Below, piece after piece: positions 27,620 through 37,644 of a DNA stretch of 64,000 nucleotides (position 1 is its first letter; every line of letters starts with the position of its first letter). The stretch is from Leptotrichia sp. HSP-342 (GTDB lineage Bacteria; Fusobacteriota; Fusobacteriia; Fusobacteriales; Leptotrichiaceae): assembly GCF_041199995.1 (NCBI RefSeq), contig NZ_CP165646.1, positions 1,364,001 through 1,428,000 on the forward strand. The letters run 5' to 3'. The position numbers and the translations under genes were made by a program. The notes below the pieces were generated by a model. It saw nothing but the letters and a program-made list of their open reading frames with translations. It was not told the DNA's origin and ran no database searches.

Positions 27620-28393
27620 CTATATTTTATAAATTTCTGTTCCTTCTTCGTTAATAATTTCAATTTCCAAATGGCTTTTATTTTCTCGCTCCAAAATTTG
27701 GTACAGCGAATTATAAGCCAGCTCTGGCGTGTTATTGTCCTTGCTTATATGCATTAAATAAACCTTTTTCAGTTTCTCGCTAAGCACCTGCCCAATCAGC
27801 TTTGATGCTTCTGCATTTGACAAATGTCCATTTCTTCCCTTTACACGATTTTTCAGTTCCCAATGATAAGGCCCTGTCATTAGCATATTATAGTCATAAT
27901 TACTTTCCAGCACAATTACATCGCTATTTTTCAAATTTTCCTTAATAATATTGTTTACACAGCCAACATCACTTGCATAGGACAATTTTTTTCCTTCATA
28001 TTCAAATGTATATCCCAAGCACTTTTCAGCATCGTGCATTACTTCAAAATTATTTATCACACAATTATCAATAACAATTTTTTCATCTCTTATAAAATTT
28101 AAATTTTTTTTCTCAATTTTTCCAATTCTGTCCTTAATTACATTATAAGTTACTTCGTGAAGATAAATTGGAATATCGTATTTTCTTGAAACAACACCCA
28201 GTCCTTGAATATGGTCAGAATGCTCATGTGTCACAAATATCCCCATTACATCCTCAATCCTTTTTTCAATATTATTCAATTTTTCTACAATTTTTTTTCC
28301 ACTAAATCCTGCATCTATAAGAAATTTCTTATTGCCCATCTCAATATAGCTTGAATTTCCGCTACTTCCACTTCCCAAACTTGAAAATTTCAT
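27620..28393 (-). CDS. YycJ/WalJ-like MBL-fold metallo-hydrolase
   Basis: A 257-residue metallo-beta-lactamase-fold phosphodiesterase or nuclease. It begins FSSLGSGSSGNSSYIE, has the metal motif FVTHEHSDHIQGL near residue 55, an Asp in LSYASDVG, and the HLSNAEASKL region. It resembles YycJ, which is linked to cell-wall signalling and 5'-exonuclease activity in Firmicutes. Here it is not beside a WalKR system. The role is inferred from the family. Confidence 0.85.
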   Translation of the reverse strand: MKFSSLGSGSSGNSSYIEMGNKKFLIDAGFSGKKIVEKLNNIEKRIEDVMGIFVTHEHSDHIQGLGVVSRKYDIPIYLHEVTYNVIKDRIGKIEKKNLNFIRDEKIVIDNCVINNFEVMHDAEKCLGYTFEYEGKKLSYASDVGCVNNIIKENLKNSDVIVLESNYDYNMLMTGPYHWELKNRVKGRNGHLSNAEASKLIGQVLSEKLKKVYLMHISKDNNTPELAYNSLYQILERENKSHLEIEIINEEGTEIYKI

Positions 28394-28459
28394 TTTTTTA
28401 CTAATCTTCTTTCTAATTGAGTTTCTTTATTTAACTCCCCCATTTTTCACTTTATAATT

Positions 28460-28897
28460 TTAAATATTTGGCGAAATAGTCCCTTTTGCCTCATCATAAA
28501 CCCATCCACCTTTTTTATCCTTTTTCGTTACAATTCTATTGCTTCTTTCTCTTGAATCCTTTATGCTTTCAGGAATTTCATAAATTTTATCCCTTCCATA
28601 AAAAGCTTCAAAATTATATTTACCATCTGAGCTTCTCACATCCCTAAGGTTATTTTCAAGCCCGATTAATTTGGGATTTGAGCCAGTTTTTTTGTTAAAT
28701 TCCTTTACCGCATTCTGCAATTTTACAGTTTCAACCTGAATATCAGCCATTATAAGCTTATCGATCTTTCTTGAAAATAGAATAACAACATTAAATATTG
28801 CGATAAACACTACCACAAGAAAAGTTATACCACGAAGGGTAATATTTTTAGTCACTCTATTTTTGTTCTTTCCATAATAACTATTACCAAAAGCCAT
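28460..28897 (-). CDS. pseudopilin-like single-pass membrane protein
   Basis: A 145-residue protein with a basic N-terminus, one long hydrophobic helix (about residues 23-42) and an amphipathic helix. The C-terminal GGWVYDEAKGTISPN recalls the GGW...N ending of type II secretion pseudopilins. A canonical prepilin peptidase site (G before FTLxE) is missing: the helix starts GITFLVVV. The nearest strong SD lies before a 7-codon ORF overlapping the leader. The role is unknown; the link to pilins is by the tail motif only. Confidence 0.6.
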   Translation of the reverse strand: MAFGNSYYGKNKNRVTKNITLRGITFLVVVFIAIFNVVILFSRKIDKLIMADIQVETVKLQNAVKEFNKKTGSNPKLIGLENNLRDVRSSDGKYNFEAFYGRDKIYEIPESIKDSRERSNRIVTKKDKKGGWVYDEAKGTISPNI

Positions 28898-28956
28898 TTT
28901 CTTACATGAAATTTTTAAAAATCATGTTCTCCTTTCTTAATTTCTCTTTACTTAAT

Positions 28957-30078
28957 TTATTTCCTGTTTTTAAAAATTGATGGTCTAACAATTACCTTCA
29001 CATTTTTGGGAACTTCAAGCTGTACCTTTAGCGGACCTCTTTTAACATTTATCCAGCCTAGTCCTGCTATTACCAGTTCCTCATTTTCCTCGATTTCCAC
29101 TTCATGAGTCACAAATTTATTTTGAAAATACTTTTCTTTTTCATTTCCTTGTAAAATCTCAAAGTAATTTCCATTTAACAAGGCTTCCACTCTTTCCTCA
29201 CGAGCCACGTGAAACTTCACGCTTTTTGAAGCATAAGCAGAAAATATAGGCTTGCTTCCACTTTCTAAAAGTTTATTTCCAAGTATTTTAAATCTGCAGA
29301 AAACATCAAACATAAATACCTGATTTTCTTCAAGTTTAAAAGTTTTTCGGGAAATTTCTCCAGCTGGCACTAGCTTTAATCCATTTTCTACACTAATCAA
29401 ATCAGAAATTCTCCCATCTGGAATAAGTCCAGGTGTGTCAATTATCGTAATTTCACTATTTGGAATTTTATTGTTAATTGATTTTAAAGTAGTTCCAGAA
29501 TATTTAGAAGTTGTTATTTTGTTGTTTCCAAGAAGTAAATTTATAACTGATGATTTGCCAACATTTGAAACTCCAAGTACAGTTGCCTTTACTTTTTTGT
29601 TATGAAAAATATTTTTAATTTTTCTGATTATTCCATTTACTCCGTATTTATTTTTTGCACTGATAAAAGCAATGTCATCGGGTACAATATCCTCTTCAGC
29701 AAGTCTGTCCTTTACCCAGTTGGAAATTTCAGTTGGATGTATAAAGTCAGGCAGCAAATCTATTTTGTTAATTAAAATTATAGATCTGTAATCTCTTAGA
29801 TAATCCAAGATTTCCTCAGTAAATGAACCTTCAAAGTCAATAATATCAAAAATTGGAAGTATTATATCAGATTTTTTTACACATTCATTTACTTCCTTCA
29901 AATAATCTTCCCTGCTAAAATTATTTACAAGATTTTCCCCATAATTTTTAATTTTAAAACATCTCTGACAAAGCAAATTATCCTCTGTTATAAACTTCTC
30001 TTCAGGAACATATCCTTCCTTATTTTTATCTTCAAACTGCAGTTCAATTCCACAACCGCTACATTTTTTTATAATCAA
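28957..30078 (-). CDS. yqeH: ribosome biogenesis GTPase YqeH
   Basis: A 373-residue circularly permuted GTPase needed for 30S assembly. The N-terminal zinc finger uses CSGCG and CQRCF. The permuted G motifs run NKIDLL (G4), ISAKNKYGVNGI (G5), then VLGVSNVGKSSVINLLLG (G1) and IDTPGLIPDG (G3). The C-terminal substrate-binding domain is present. The start is a TTG with GGAGG 6 nt upstream. Full length. Confidence 0.94.
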   Translation of the reverse strand: MIIKKCSGCGIELQFEDKNKEGYVPEEKFITEDNLLCQRCFKIKNYGENLVNNFSREDYLKEVNECVKKSDIILPIFDIIDFEGSFTEEILDYLRDYRSIILINKIDLLPDFIHPTEISNWVKDRLAEEDIVPDDIAFISAKNKYGVNGIIRKIKNIFHNKKVKATVLGVSNVGKSSVINLLLGNNKITTSKYSGTTLKSINNKIPNSEITIIDTPGLIPDGRISDLISVENGLKLVPAGEISRKTFKLEENQVFMFDVFCRFKILGNKLLESGSKPIFSAYASKSVKFHVAREERVEALLNGNYFEILQGNEKEKYFQNKFVTHEVEIEENEELVIAGLGWINVKRGPLKVQLEVPKNVKVIVRPSIFKNRK

Positions 30079-30134
30079 AATTTCCTCCTATTTTCTCATT
30101 CCTTTTGCATTAAAATTCAATCCAATCAAATCCA

Positions 30135-31247
30135 TTATTCCTTAGCCAATGGATGAGTACTCATATAAATATCTCTCAAGAAAGCCTTGCTCACATGTGT
30201 ATAAACTTGCGTTGTAGCAATACTGCTATGCCCAAGCAATTCCTGTAAATATCGGATATCCACTCCGTTATTTAAAAGTTCTGTTGCAAATGAATGCCTA
30301 AACACATGTGGTGTTATTTCCTTTTGTATCCCAGCTTCATGTGCGTGTGCCGAAATAAGCCTTCTTAGCGAACGTGTTGTCAATTTTTTTCCTTTACTGT
30401 TTACAATCAATACTTCCCTAGTGTAATTTTCATATTGCTTTTTCTTTTCCTCAATATACTTTATCAGCCATTTCTTAGCATTTTCACTAAAAAAAGTTAT
30501 CCGTTCCTTATCACCTTTTCCAATAACCCTAATTTCCCGCTCTTCAATATCAATCATAAATTCACTCAAATTAATAAGTTCCATCGAACGAAGGCCGCTA
30601 GAATAAAGAAGTTCAATAATTAATCTATCCCGAATTCCAGTAATCTTTTCGGTATTTATAACGTTTCTCAATCTGTTCAAGTCATCTCTATTCAATACAT
30701 TGGGCAATTCCTTCTCGAATTTTGGAACATTAATATAAGCCGCCTTATTCGTTTCAATCACTTTTATTTCCTGAAGATATTTAAAAAATGTCCTAAGTGC
30801 TGAAATCTTTCTATTTATAGTTCTTTTAGACACTGGCTTGACACTAATTTTTGTATTTAATTCTTCCATATCTTCAATATTTTTTATCCTATCAATCTCT
30901 AATTCTGTATTATCAATTTCTGTATTTGCAGTATTTTTCTGAGAATTCTTTTTTTTATTATCTTCCTCTTTAGCCAGCTTCTGAGGAGAATTTAAATACG
31001 CAATAAAGGATCTGAATGTCATCATTTCAATTTCTTCAAAATTATGAATTTCCTCATATTCATTTAGATACTCCATAAATTGCAGTAAATCTCGACGATA
31101 ACTTCTAATCGTATTAAAACTCTTTCCAAGAATAACCTCTTCATAATACAAAAATTTGTCCACATACATCACAAGATTTTCATTTCTTATATTGTCCTTG
31201 TTTTCAGTTACCTTTTCTTTCTCAACGTCTTTGTCTCTATTACTCAT
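30135..31247 (-). CDS. Xer-type tyrosine recombinase with internal insertion
   Basis: A 370-residue tyrosine recombinase. The catalytic set is complete: Arg in SSGLRSMELINL, Lys in VIGKGDKER, HxxR in TPHVFRHSFATELL, the His of LLGHSS and Tyr in TQVYTHVS. The N-terminal core-binding domain is split by ~55 charged residues (from LAKEEDNKKK to NTKIS) that ordinary ~300-residue XerC/D lack. ATG 31247 is chosen because GGAGAAG lies just upstream. It is next to topA and dprA, as xerC is in Firmicutes. It most likely resolves chromosome dimers. Confidence 0.85.
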   Translation of the reverse strand: MSNRDKDVEKEKVTENKDNIRNENLVMYVDKFLYYEEVILGKSFNTIRSYRRDLLQFMEYLNEYEEIHNFEEIEMMTFRSFIAYLNSPQKLAKEEDNKKKNSQKNTANTEIDNTELEIDRIKNIEDMEELNTKISVKPVSKRTINRKISALRTFFKYLQEIKVIETNKAAYINVPKFEKELPNVLNRDDLNRLRNVINTEKITGIRDRLIIELLYSSGLRSMELINLSEFMIDIEEREIRVIGKGDKERITFFSENAKKWLIKYIEEKKKQYENYTREVLIVNSKGKKLTTRSLRRLISAHAHEAGIQKEITPHVFRHSFATELLNNGVDIRYLQELLGHSSIATTQVYTHVSKAFLRDIYMSTHPLAKE

Positions 31248-31433
31248 TAAAACTTCTCCATTTATTATAACACAATCATTCACAGCAATACAGATTAATT
31301 CTATTTTTTATTTAAAAACTATCTAAAATCGTATTTAAAATCTATAACACTCTATATTATTCAATTATTAGTCCGATAACAAATAACAAAATAATTTTAA
31401 ACTTATATTTTAATAAATTAATTATTTTTTTAG

Positions 31434-33818
31434 CTATTTAGACTTTTTTGCTGTAGATTTTCTAGTTGCTACTGCCTTTTTAGCCTTTATAGATGTAGAT
31501 TTTGCTTTAGCTGTTGTTTTTTTAGTTGCCTTTTTTGTAGTTTTCTTGGCTTTTTCTGCTTTTTCAGTCACTCTTGTGACTTTCCCAGTTTTTATATTTT
31601 TTATAGTCTTACATTCTGGGTAGCCTGTACAAGCCAAAAATTTTCCAAATCTTCCAGTTTTTATTTCATACGGTTTTCCGCAAAATTCACAGACTCCTGC
31701 TTCTTCTATTATTTTTCTGTCAATTTCCTGCAACCGTTTCATTTCATCGTTTATTTGCAATACTCCATCCAGCTCTATTACAGCGCCTTTTTTATATTTT
31801 TGCTTTAATTCAGCTGGCAACGACATTCTCTTTTCATCTTTTTCATAATTTTCACTTTCAAGATATTCTCCAAAACGTCCAACTTTAAGCACATATCTGT
31901 TTCCTTCTTCATCAAAATAATCAGTCAAAATTCCCTTTTTATTGTTTTGAAGTTTCTCTACTTCCTCTTTTACAAAAACTTCTCCTTTTTTAAGAGCTTC
32001 TGGCGATATTGCAATTCCTTTTAACGAAATTTTTTCATTCTCATTTGTTTCACTAATCAAATATTTTCCATAAAGCCCTGTTTTTAAAATCATTGGATTT
32101 CCCTCTGAATCCAGCACATCCGATACAATTCTACGATTTTTTATTTCATCAATTTCCTTCTCAAACTTATCAATATCCTTTTCAAGCGAACCATAAAAAG
32201 TTCTCAAAAGCTGTATCCATTCAACTGTCCCTTCTTCAACCTTATCCAGTTCCTTTTCCATATTCGCCGTAAATTTCACATTCATAATGTCCTTAAAGTT
32301 CTTGACAAGTTCATCTTTTACTTCGTATCCCAAATATGTTGGATGAAAACGCTTTTCAATAAGTTCAACATATTCCCTTGATTTAAGTGTTTCAACAATT
32401 GAAGCATAAGTCGATGGACGTCCAATTCCCTCTGATTCCAGTTTTTTTACAAGCGTTGCTTCTGAAAATCTTGTTGGAGGCTTTGTTATTCCTTCTTCCA
32501 CATTTAATTTGTCTATTGGATGAACATTGCCTTCCTTTAATTCTGGAAAATCTCCAGTCTTAATTTCATCCTCGTCTTTAAAAATCTTGTAATATCCATC
32601 AAAAATTACTTTGTTAATAGTCCCTCGAAAATTGTAATCCCCATTCACAGCGTTAATTTGCATCTGCTCGTACTGCATAGCTGCAAACTGTGAAACTAGA
32701 AATCTGTCCCAAATCAATTTATACAATCTGTACTGATCATTAGTCAAATAAGCTTTTATATTGTCTGGAACTAAGTTGATATCAGATGGACGGATTCCTT
32801 CGTGGGCATCCTGAACATTTGATTTTGAATTTTTTACAATATATTTTCCAACGTATTTTTCGCCATAATTTTTTGTAATGTAATCTTTTGCCATATTTAG
32901 GGCATCAACAGAAATTCTTGTGGAATCTGTTCTCATATATGTTATTAGCCCTTTATTTTCGCCATTAATCGCAAGTCCTTCATAAAGCTGCTGTGCAATT
33001 CTCATTGTTTTGCTTGCACCATAGCCAAGATAGGATGAAGCAAGCTGCTGCAGTGTACTTGTCTTAAATACAAGTGGCGGTCTTTGCGATTTTTTCTTAA
33101 CTTCTATTTTTTCAAGCGTCAATGATTCATTTTTCAAATCTTTTTTCAGTTTTTTTACAACTTTTTCATCAAAGATTTTATCCACTTTTTCATCTGCAAT
33201 TTTTACTAAATTAAGATTAATATCTTTTTCAATTAATGCACTTACTTCCCAATATTTTTGGGGTACAAACGCATTTATCTCGTCTTCCAAGTCACAAATC
33301 AGTTTTAATGCAACCGACTGTACACGTCCAGCACTGGCGTTACGATTAATTATTTTCCATAAAAGCGGACTTATCTTATATCCTACAATTCTATCCAATA
33401 GTCTTCTTGCCTGCTGTGCATTTACAAGGTTATCGTTAATATCTCTTGGATTTTTAATCGCATTATTTACAGCCGTCTTCGTTATCTCGTTAAATTCTAT
33501 CCTTTTTACCTTGTCAGGCTGCTTAATATAATTAGAAATGTGCCAAGCAATCGCTTCCCCTTCCCTATCCTGATCTGATGCCAGGTAAACAGCGTTTGCA
33601 CTTTTCGCTTTTTCCTTTAATTTTTTTAAAACCTCACCTTTTCCTTTTATAACCTTATATTGAGGTTCAAAATTATTTTCTACATCTATTCCAATTTTCG
33701 TTTTTGGTAAATCGATCACGTGTCCGTAAGATGCAACAACTTCATAATTTCTACCAAGTATCTTTTCGATAGTTTTTGCCTTCGACGGTGACTCAACAAT
33801 AACTAACTTTCTAGCCAA
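31434..33818 (-). CDS. topA: DNA topoisomerase I
   Basis: A 794-residue type IA topoisomerase relaxing negative supercoils. The Toprim domain opens KLVIVESPSKAKTIEKILG, with YLASDQDREGEAIAWH. The active-site Tyr is in LITYMRTDSTRIS. The C-terminus has one four-Cys zinc finger (CEFCG...CTGYPEC) and a Lys/Ala/Thr-rich basic tail. The start is TTG with GGAGAA 7 nt upstream. Structured element copy 2 lies 80 nt upstream, and dprA precedes it as in many genomes. Confidence 0.96.
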   Translation of the reverse strand: MARKLVIVESPSKAKTIEKILGRNYEVVASYGHVIDLPKTKIGIDVENNFEPQYKVIKGKGEVLKKLKEKAKSANAVYLASDQDREGEAIAWHISNYIKQPDKVKRIEFNEITKTAVNNAIKNPRDINDNLVNAQQARRLLDRIVGYKISPLLWKIINRNASAGRVQSVALKLICDLEDEINAFVPQKYWEVSALIEKDINLNLVKIADEKVDKIFDEKVVKKLKKDLKNESLTLEKIEVKKKSQRPPLVFKTSTLQQLASSYLGYGASKTMRIAQQLYEGLAINGENKGLITYMRTDSTRISVDALNMAKDYITKNYGEKYVGKYIVKNSKSNVQDAHEGIRPSDINLVPDNIKAYLTNDQYRLYKLIWDRFLVSQFAAMQYEQMQINAVNGDYNFRGTINKVIFDGYYKIFKDEDEIKTGDFPELKEGNVHPIDKLNVEEGITKPPTRFSEATLVKKLESEGIGRPSTYASIVETLKSREYVELIEKRFHPTYLGYEVKDELVKNFKDIMNVKFTANMEKELDKVEEGTVEWIQLLRTFYGSLEKDIDKFEKEIDEIKNRRIVSDVLDSEGNPMILKTGLYGKYLISETNENEKISLKGIAISPEALKKGEVFVKEEVEKLQNNKKGILTDYFDEEGNRYVLKVGRFGEYLESENYEKDEKRMSLPAELKQKYKKGAVIELDGVLQINDEMKRLQEIDRKIIEEAGVCEFCGKPYEIKTGRFGKFLACTGYPECKTIKNIKTGKVTRVTEKAEKAKKTTKKATKKTTAKAKSTSIKAKKAVATRKSTAKKSK

Positions 33819-33897
33819 CTTTATTTTCTCCTTATTTCTTTATCTATTTATATATTGTATTTATTTATTTTTGAATTATTTTGATTAATGATTATTA

Positions 33898-34070
33898 TTT
33901 CTATTTTTCTTCTTTTTACAAAGCAAGGGAAATCAATCGCCATTTCCCTTGCATCCCTGGCTCGTCTAAGCATTTTTTGAAAATAAAATCGAAACTCGCT
34001 ACGTTAAACTACGCTCAAACAATCGATTTCATTTCCAAAAAATCACGACATTTTCAACTTAAATTATATT
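33898..34070 (-). repeat. structured dispersed element, copy 2
   Basis: Pairs with 24905-25075. The short hairpin (33923-33933 with 33942-33952) is again a perfect 11 bp with loop CAATCGCC, but four base pairs differ from copy 1, all compensated. The long hairpin is 33973-33992 with 34023-34042. It fills the spacer between the dprA stop and the topA start, and touches the end of dprA. Confidence 0.8.
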
Positions 34071-35155
34071 ATCCTTATGTACTTTGCCCCGTTTGTTTCT
34101 GTAATTAATCCTCTAATTTTTAGGCTCATAATTATTGAAAACAATTTATTTTTTTCGATTTTTTCTTTTACGTTTTGTAGTATTTGCTCAAAACTTACTT
34201 CTTCCATTATTGTTTCAAATACAATTTGCTCTTCTTCTGTTAATTTTTGTAATTTGCTTTTTTCTTTACGAATATCCCATAGGAATTCTTCAGCAATGTC
34301 ATCTGCACTTGTTACTAATTTTGCCTTGTTGCTTTTTATTAGATTATTACAACCTTCAAATGAAGGATAGTTAATGAATCCTGGTACAGCAAAAATTTCA
34401 CGATTCATACTAAATCCTAATTCTGCTGTAATTAATGCACCACCTTTTTTAAAACTTTCGGCTACTAGGACTCCGTCTGACATTCCTGCTATAATTCGGT
34501 TTCTTCTAGGAAAAGTCCACCTTGTAGGCTGTGTTCCTAGCGGATATTCGCTTATGATTGTGCCTGTTCCCGATATTCTTTCCCATAGATTACGATTTTC
34601 ATAGGGATAGACAACATCCAGTCCTGTTCCTACTACTGCGACAACTTCAATTTCCTTATCAAGTGCAGTTTTTAAGGCGATTGTGTCAATTCCGTCTGCC
34701 AGTCCGCTAATTAGAGTTACATCATAGTTTACTAGCTCATTTACTATTTTCTCACAGGCAGTTTTTCCAAATTTTGTTGCTCTTCTCGTGCCTACAACTG
34801 CAATATTTCGTCTATTGTCCACTGAAATTTTATCTTTATCCATTTTTATTTTGTCGTAATCTTTTAATTTTTTTCCTTTCAAATATAAAAAAACTGGAAA
34901 ATCTTTTATTTCCTTTAGTTTTTTCGGATATTCCTTATCATTTGCACTTATTATTCTTACTCTGTTTCGTTCGTAAAGTTCCAGTCTTGCCTTCAAATCA
35001 ATTTTCATTGCTTCTTCCAATTGATTTTTCAGTTCATCATTAAACAATTTAAAATTTTCTTCATAAAATAACTCTTCAAAATCTTGAAAAATTAACATAA
35101 GTTTTTTTATATGGGCGTTTTTCATCCCATATTCCTTTAATCTAAGCCATTCCAC
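34064..35155 (-). CDS. dprA: DNA-processing protein DprA
   Basis: A 363-residue ssDNA-binding protein that loads RecA on incoming DNA in transformation. The Rossmann-like core is visible as VVGTRRATKFGKTACEKIV, LISGLADGIDTIALKTAL, VAVVGTGLDVVYPYENR, ISEYPLGTQPTRWTFPRRNRIIAG and VLVAESFKKGGALITAE. A C-terminal winged-helix-like part follows. GTG start with AGGGGGGAT upstream. It suggests natural competence or a recombination role. It follows the TPR gene by 18 nt. Confidence 0.95.
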   Translation of the reverse strand: MEWLRLKEYGMKNAHIKKLMLIFQDFEELFYEENFKLFNDELKNQLEEAMKIDLKARLELYERNRVRIISANDKEYPKKLKEIKDFPVFLYLKGKKLKDYDKIKMDKDKISVDNRRNIAVVGTRRATKFGKTACEKIVNELVNYDVTLISGLADGIDTIALKTALDKEIEVVAVVGTGLDVVYPYENRNLWERISGTGTIISEYPLGTQPTRWTFPRRNRIIAGMSDGVLVAESFKKGGALITAELGFSMNREIFAVPGFINYPSFEGCNNLIKSNKAKLVTSADDIAEEFLWDIRKEKSKLQKLTEEEQIVFETIMEEVSFEQILQNVKEKIEKNKLFSIIMSLKIRGLITETNGAKYIRII

Positions 35156-35173
35156 AATAATCCCCCCTAATTT

Positions 35174-35866
35174 TTATCTTGAACCGGCTAATATTTCATT
35201 TAATACTGCGATTTCTTTTTTTACTTCATCATCAAAATGTTTTGAATTATAGTCCTTCAAATATCCTAACGCTTTTGAAAAATCCCCTTTTGATTTATAG
35301 GCAATGCCTATTCCTAATTTTGCTTCCGCCTGATTTTCATCCTGCGATAATATTCTAGTATAGTAATCAATTGACTTGTCATTATCCCCCATTAGTCGTG
35401 AACCAATCGCAATTACATACATTACAGGAATATCAGGTGCTTCATCCTTTAATGCCAAATTTACTGCTTTTTCGTAAAGTCCGTCACGAAAGTAAAGCTG
35501 TGCCATTCTGAATGTAGCTGATGAACTTTTTTTTGCAAGTGTAGCATTTTCATAATTTGCATAAGAATTGTATTTTGCCTCAGTTGATATGTCTTCGGTC
35601 TGTGTTGCGGGCATAGTTCCTGTGTCAACTGTCTTTTTTTCCTCTTTAGGCTTGTCTCTTTCAGTTCCTGGCTCAAGCGCTTTTTTTGTATTGTCATCAG
35701 CTTCGGTTGTCGGTGGAACTACTGGCGGCGTTCTTTCTTCTTCAACAGTTGTCGCATCGCCCCCACTATTAGTGACTGTGTTTTCTGCAATATAATAGTT
35801 TGCTTTTACTACAGTTGTAAAGAAAAGCAACAGCATTCCCATTGTTATTCGTCTTAATTTCTCCAT
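35174..35866 (-). CDS. TPR-containing exported protein
   Basis: A 230-residue protein with a signal peptide (about residues 1-22, ending VVKA). A low-complexity Pro/Thr/Glu linker (residues ~35-90) is followed by TPR-like repeats near residues 115-215 (SATFRMAQLYFRDGLYEKAV; KLGIGIAYKSKGDFSKAL). TPRs usually scaffold envelope complexes. It lies directly before dprA on the same strand, but a functional link is not evident. Confidence 0.75.
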   Translation of the reverse strand: MEKLRRITMGMLLLFFTTVVKANYYIAENTVTNSGGDATTVEEERTPPVVPPTTEADDNTKKALEPGTERDKPKEEKKTVDTGTMPATQTEDISTEAKYNSYANYENATLAKKSSSATFRMAQLYFRDGLYEKAVNLALKDEAPDIPVMYVIAIGSRLMGDNDKSIDYYTRILSQDENQAEAKLGIGIAYKSKGDFSKALGYLKDYNSKHFDDEVKKEIAVLNEILAGSR

Positions 35867-36065
35867 TTTTCCCTCCTGACTATATAATTTTAATATTATA
35901 TAATACTAAAATCAAATAAATTTATTTATTCAAAAATTTTAATTTCAGAATTTCAAAGTATTTTTACTTAAATTATACACAAAAGACATACCTCTTATAT
36001 TGGGCTTTTCTTTGAATATAATTTTAATATTTTGTCAAGCTGAATTTGAGGAATCGAAGATTAAA

Positions 36066-37454
36066 TTAGAATTCCAAATTTTTAGTTGTTCTTGGAAATG
36101 GAATTACATCTCTTATATTAGTCATTCCAGTAATGTACATAAGCATTCTGTCAAACCCAAGTCCAAATCCTGAATGTGGCACACTTCCATATTTTCTAAG
36201 GTCTAAGTACCACCAGTAATCTTCTTCTTTTAATCCCATTTCATGAATTTTTCCTAAAAGAACGTCATAATCATCTTCTCTTTGGCTTCCACCTACAATT
36301 TCTCCAATTCCTGGTGCCAATAAATCAACTGCTCTTACAGTTTTCCCATCTTCATTTAACTTCATATAAAATGCTTTTATATCTTTTGGATAATCAGTTA
36401 CAAATACAGGTTTTTTAAAGTGTTTCTCTGCCAAGTATCTTTCATGCTCAGTCTGCAGATCAATTCCCCATTCCACTTCATACTCAAATTTCTGTTTTGA
36501 ATTTTTCAAAATTTCAATCGCTTCTGTATAAGTAATTCTCCCAAATTCATTGTTTACTAAAGTATCAAGCCTGTTAAACAAGTCCTTGTCTACAAATTGG
36601 TTGAAGAATTCCATTTCTTCCTTAGCGTTTTCCCTTACATAATTTACAATATATTTTATCATTTCCTCAATAACATCCATATTTACATCCAAATCTGCAA
36701 ATGCAATTTCAGGCTCCATCATCCAAAATTCTGCAGCATGTTTTGGAGTATTAGATTTCTCAGCTCTAAATGTAGGTCCGAAAGTATATGTATTTTTAAA
36801 CGCTGTTGCAAATGTTTCAACATTTAACTGTCCACTTACTGTAAGATTTGCTTCTTTTCCAAAGAAATCCTGCTTAAAGTCAATACTTCCATTTTCAGTT
36901 TTTGGAACATTGTTTATATCAAGTGTCGTAAGTCTAAACATTTCTCCAGCACCTTCAGCATCACTTCCAGTAATTATAGGCGTTTGAACGTAAACGAAGT
37001 TTTTTTCCTGAAAAAATTTATGAATTGCATAAGATAAAATTGAACGCACTCTGAATGTTGCAAAAAAAGCATTAGTTCTAGGACGCAAATGTGCAATTGT
37101 TCTCAAAAATTCAAAACTATGTCTTTTGTTTTGCAACGGATAATTTGAATCAGCCTTTTGGTAAACAGAAATTTTTGTTGCTTTGATTTCGTAAGCTTGT
37201 CCCTTTCCTAATGATTCAACTACAATTCCTGTAACTTTAACAGAAGTAGAAATTGTAAGTTTAGAAATTTCCTCAAAATTTTCCAATTCTTCATCAAATA
37301 CAACTTGTATTCCAGTAAAGAAAGTTCCGTCATTCAGTTCGATAAATCCAAAGTTCTTTTGGCTTCTAATTTTTTTTACCCATCCATTAATTTCAATTTC
37401 TTTACCTAGATACTCCTTCGTATTTTTTTGAAGTTCTCTTAATTCTAATAACAT
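36066..37454 (-). CDS. asnS: asparagine-tRNA ligase
   Basis: A 462-residue class IIb synthetase. The N-terminal OB fold begins [23 protein letters not shown], followed by the class II core: motif 1 region [15 protein letters not shown], motif 2 [22 protein letters not shown] and motif 3 [15 protein letters not shown]. AsnRS rather than AspRS by the [13 protein letters not shown] pattern. Own leader, opposite metH across a 190-bp divergent spacer. Confidence 0.96.
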   Translation of the reverse strand: MLLELRELQKNTKEYLGKEIEINGWVKKIRSQKNFGFIELNDGTFFTGIQVVFDEELENFEEISKLTISTSVKVTGIVVESLGKGQAYEIKATKISVYQKADSNYPLQNKRHSFEFLRTIAHLRPRTNAFFATFRVRSILSYAIHKFFQEKNFVYVQTPIITGSDAEGAGEMFRLTTLDINNVPKTENGSIDFKQDFFGKEANLTVSGQLNVETFATAFKNTYTFGPTFRAEKSNTPKHAAEFWMMEPEIAFADLDVNMDVIEEMIKYIVNYVRENAKEEMEFFNQFVDKDLFNRLDTLVNNEFGRITYTEAIEILKNSKQKFEYEVEWGIDLQTEHERYLAEKHFKKPVFVTDYPKDIKAFYMKLNEDGKTVRAVDLLAPGIGEIVGGSQREDDYDVLLGKIHEMGLKEEDYWWYLDLRKYGSVPHSGFGLGFDRMLMYITGMTNIRDVIPFPRTTKNLEF

Positions 37455-37558
37455 ATGTTGTTGTTCTCCTTTTCCTAAAAATTATTTTTATTCTATTTTT
37501 TATTTATATCCATATTTTCACATTATAGCACAATTTCTTATATATTTTAATAACAAAT

Positions 37559-37587
37559 TTGAAATATCTTTCTATTTTTTATATACA
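37559..37587 (+). promoter_or_regulatory. promoter of metH
   Basis: TTGAAA (37559-37564), a 17-nt spacer and TATACA (37582-37587). A second TGATAAAAT-like -10 lies at 37605. No cobalamin or SAM riboswitch is seen in the short leader. Confidence 0.5.
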
Positions 37588-37644
37588 CATACATTTTTTT
37601 ATGATAAAATAATAAAATGTAATTTTAAAATAGGAGATGAGAAA

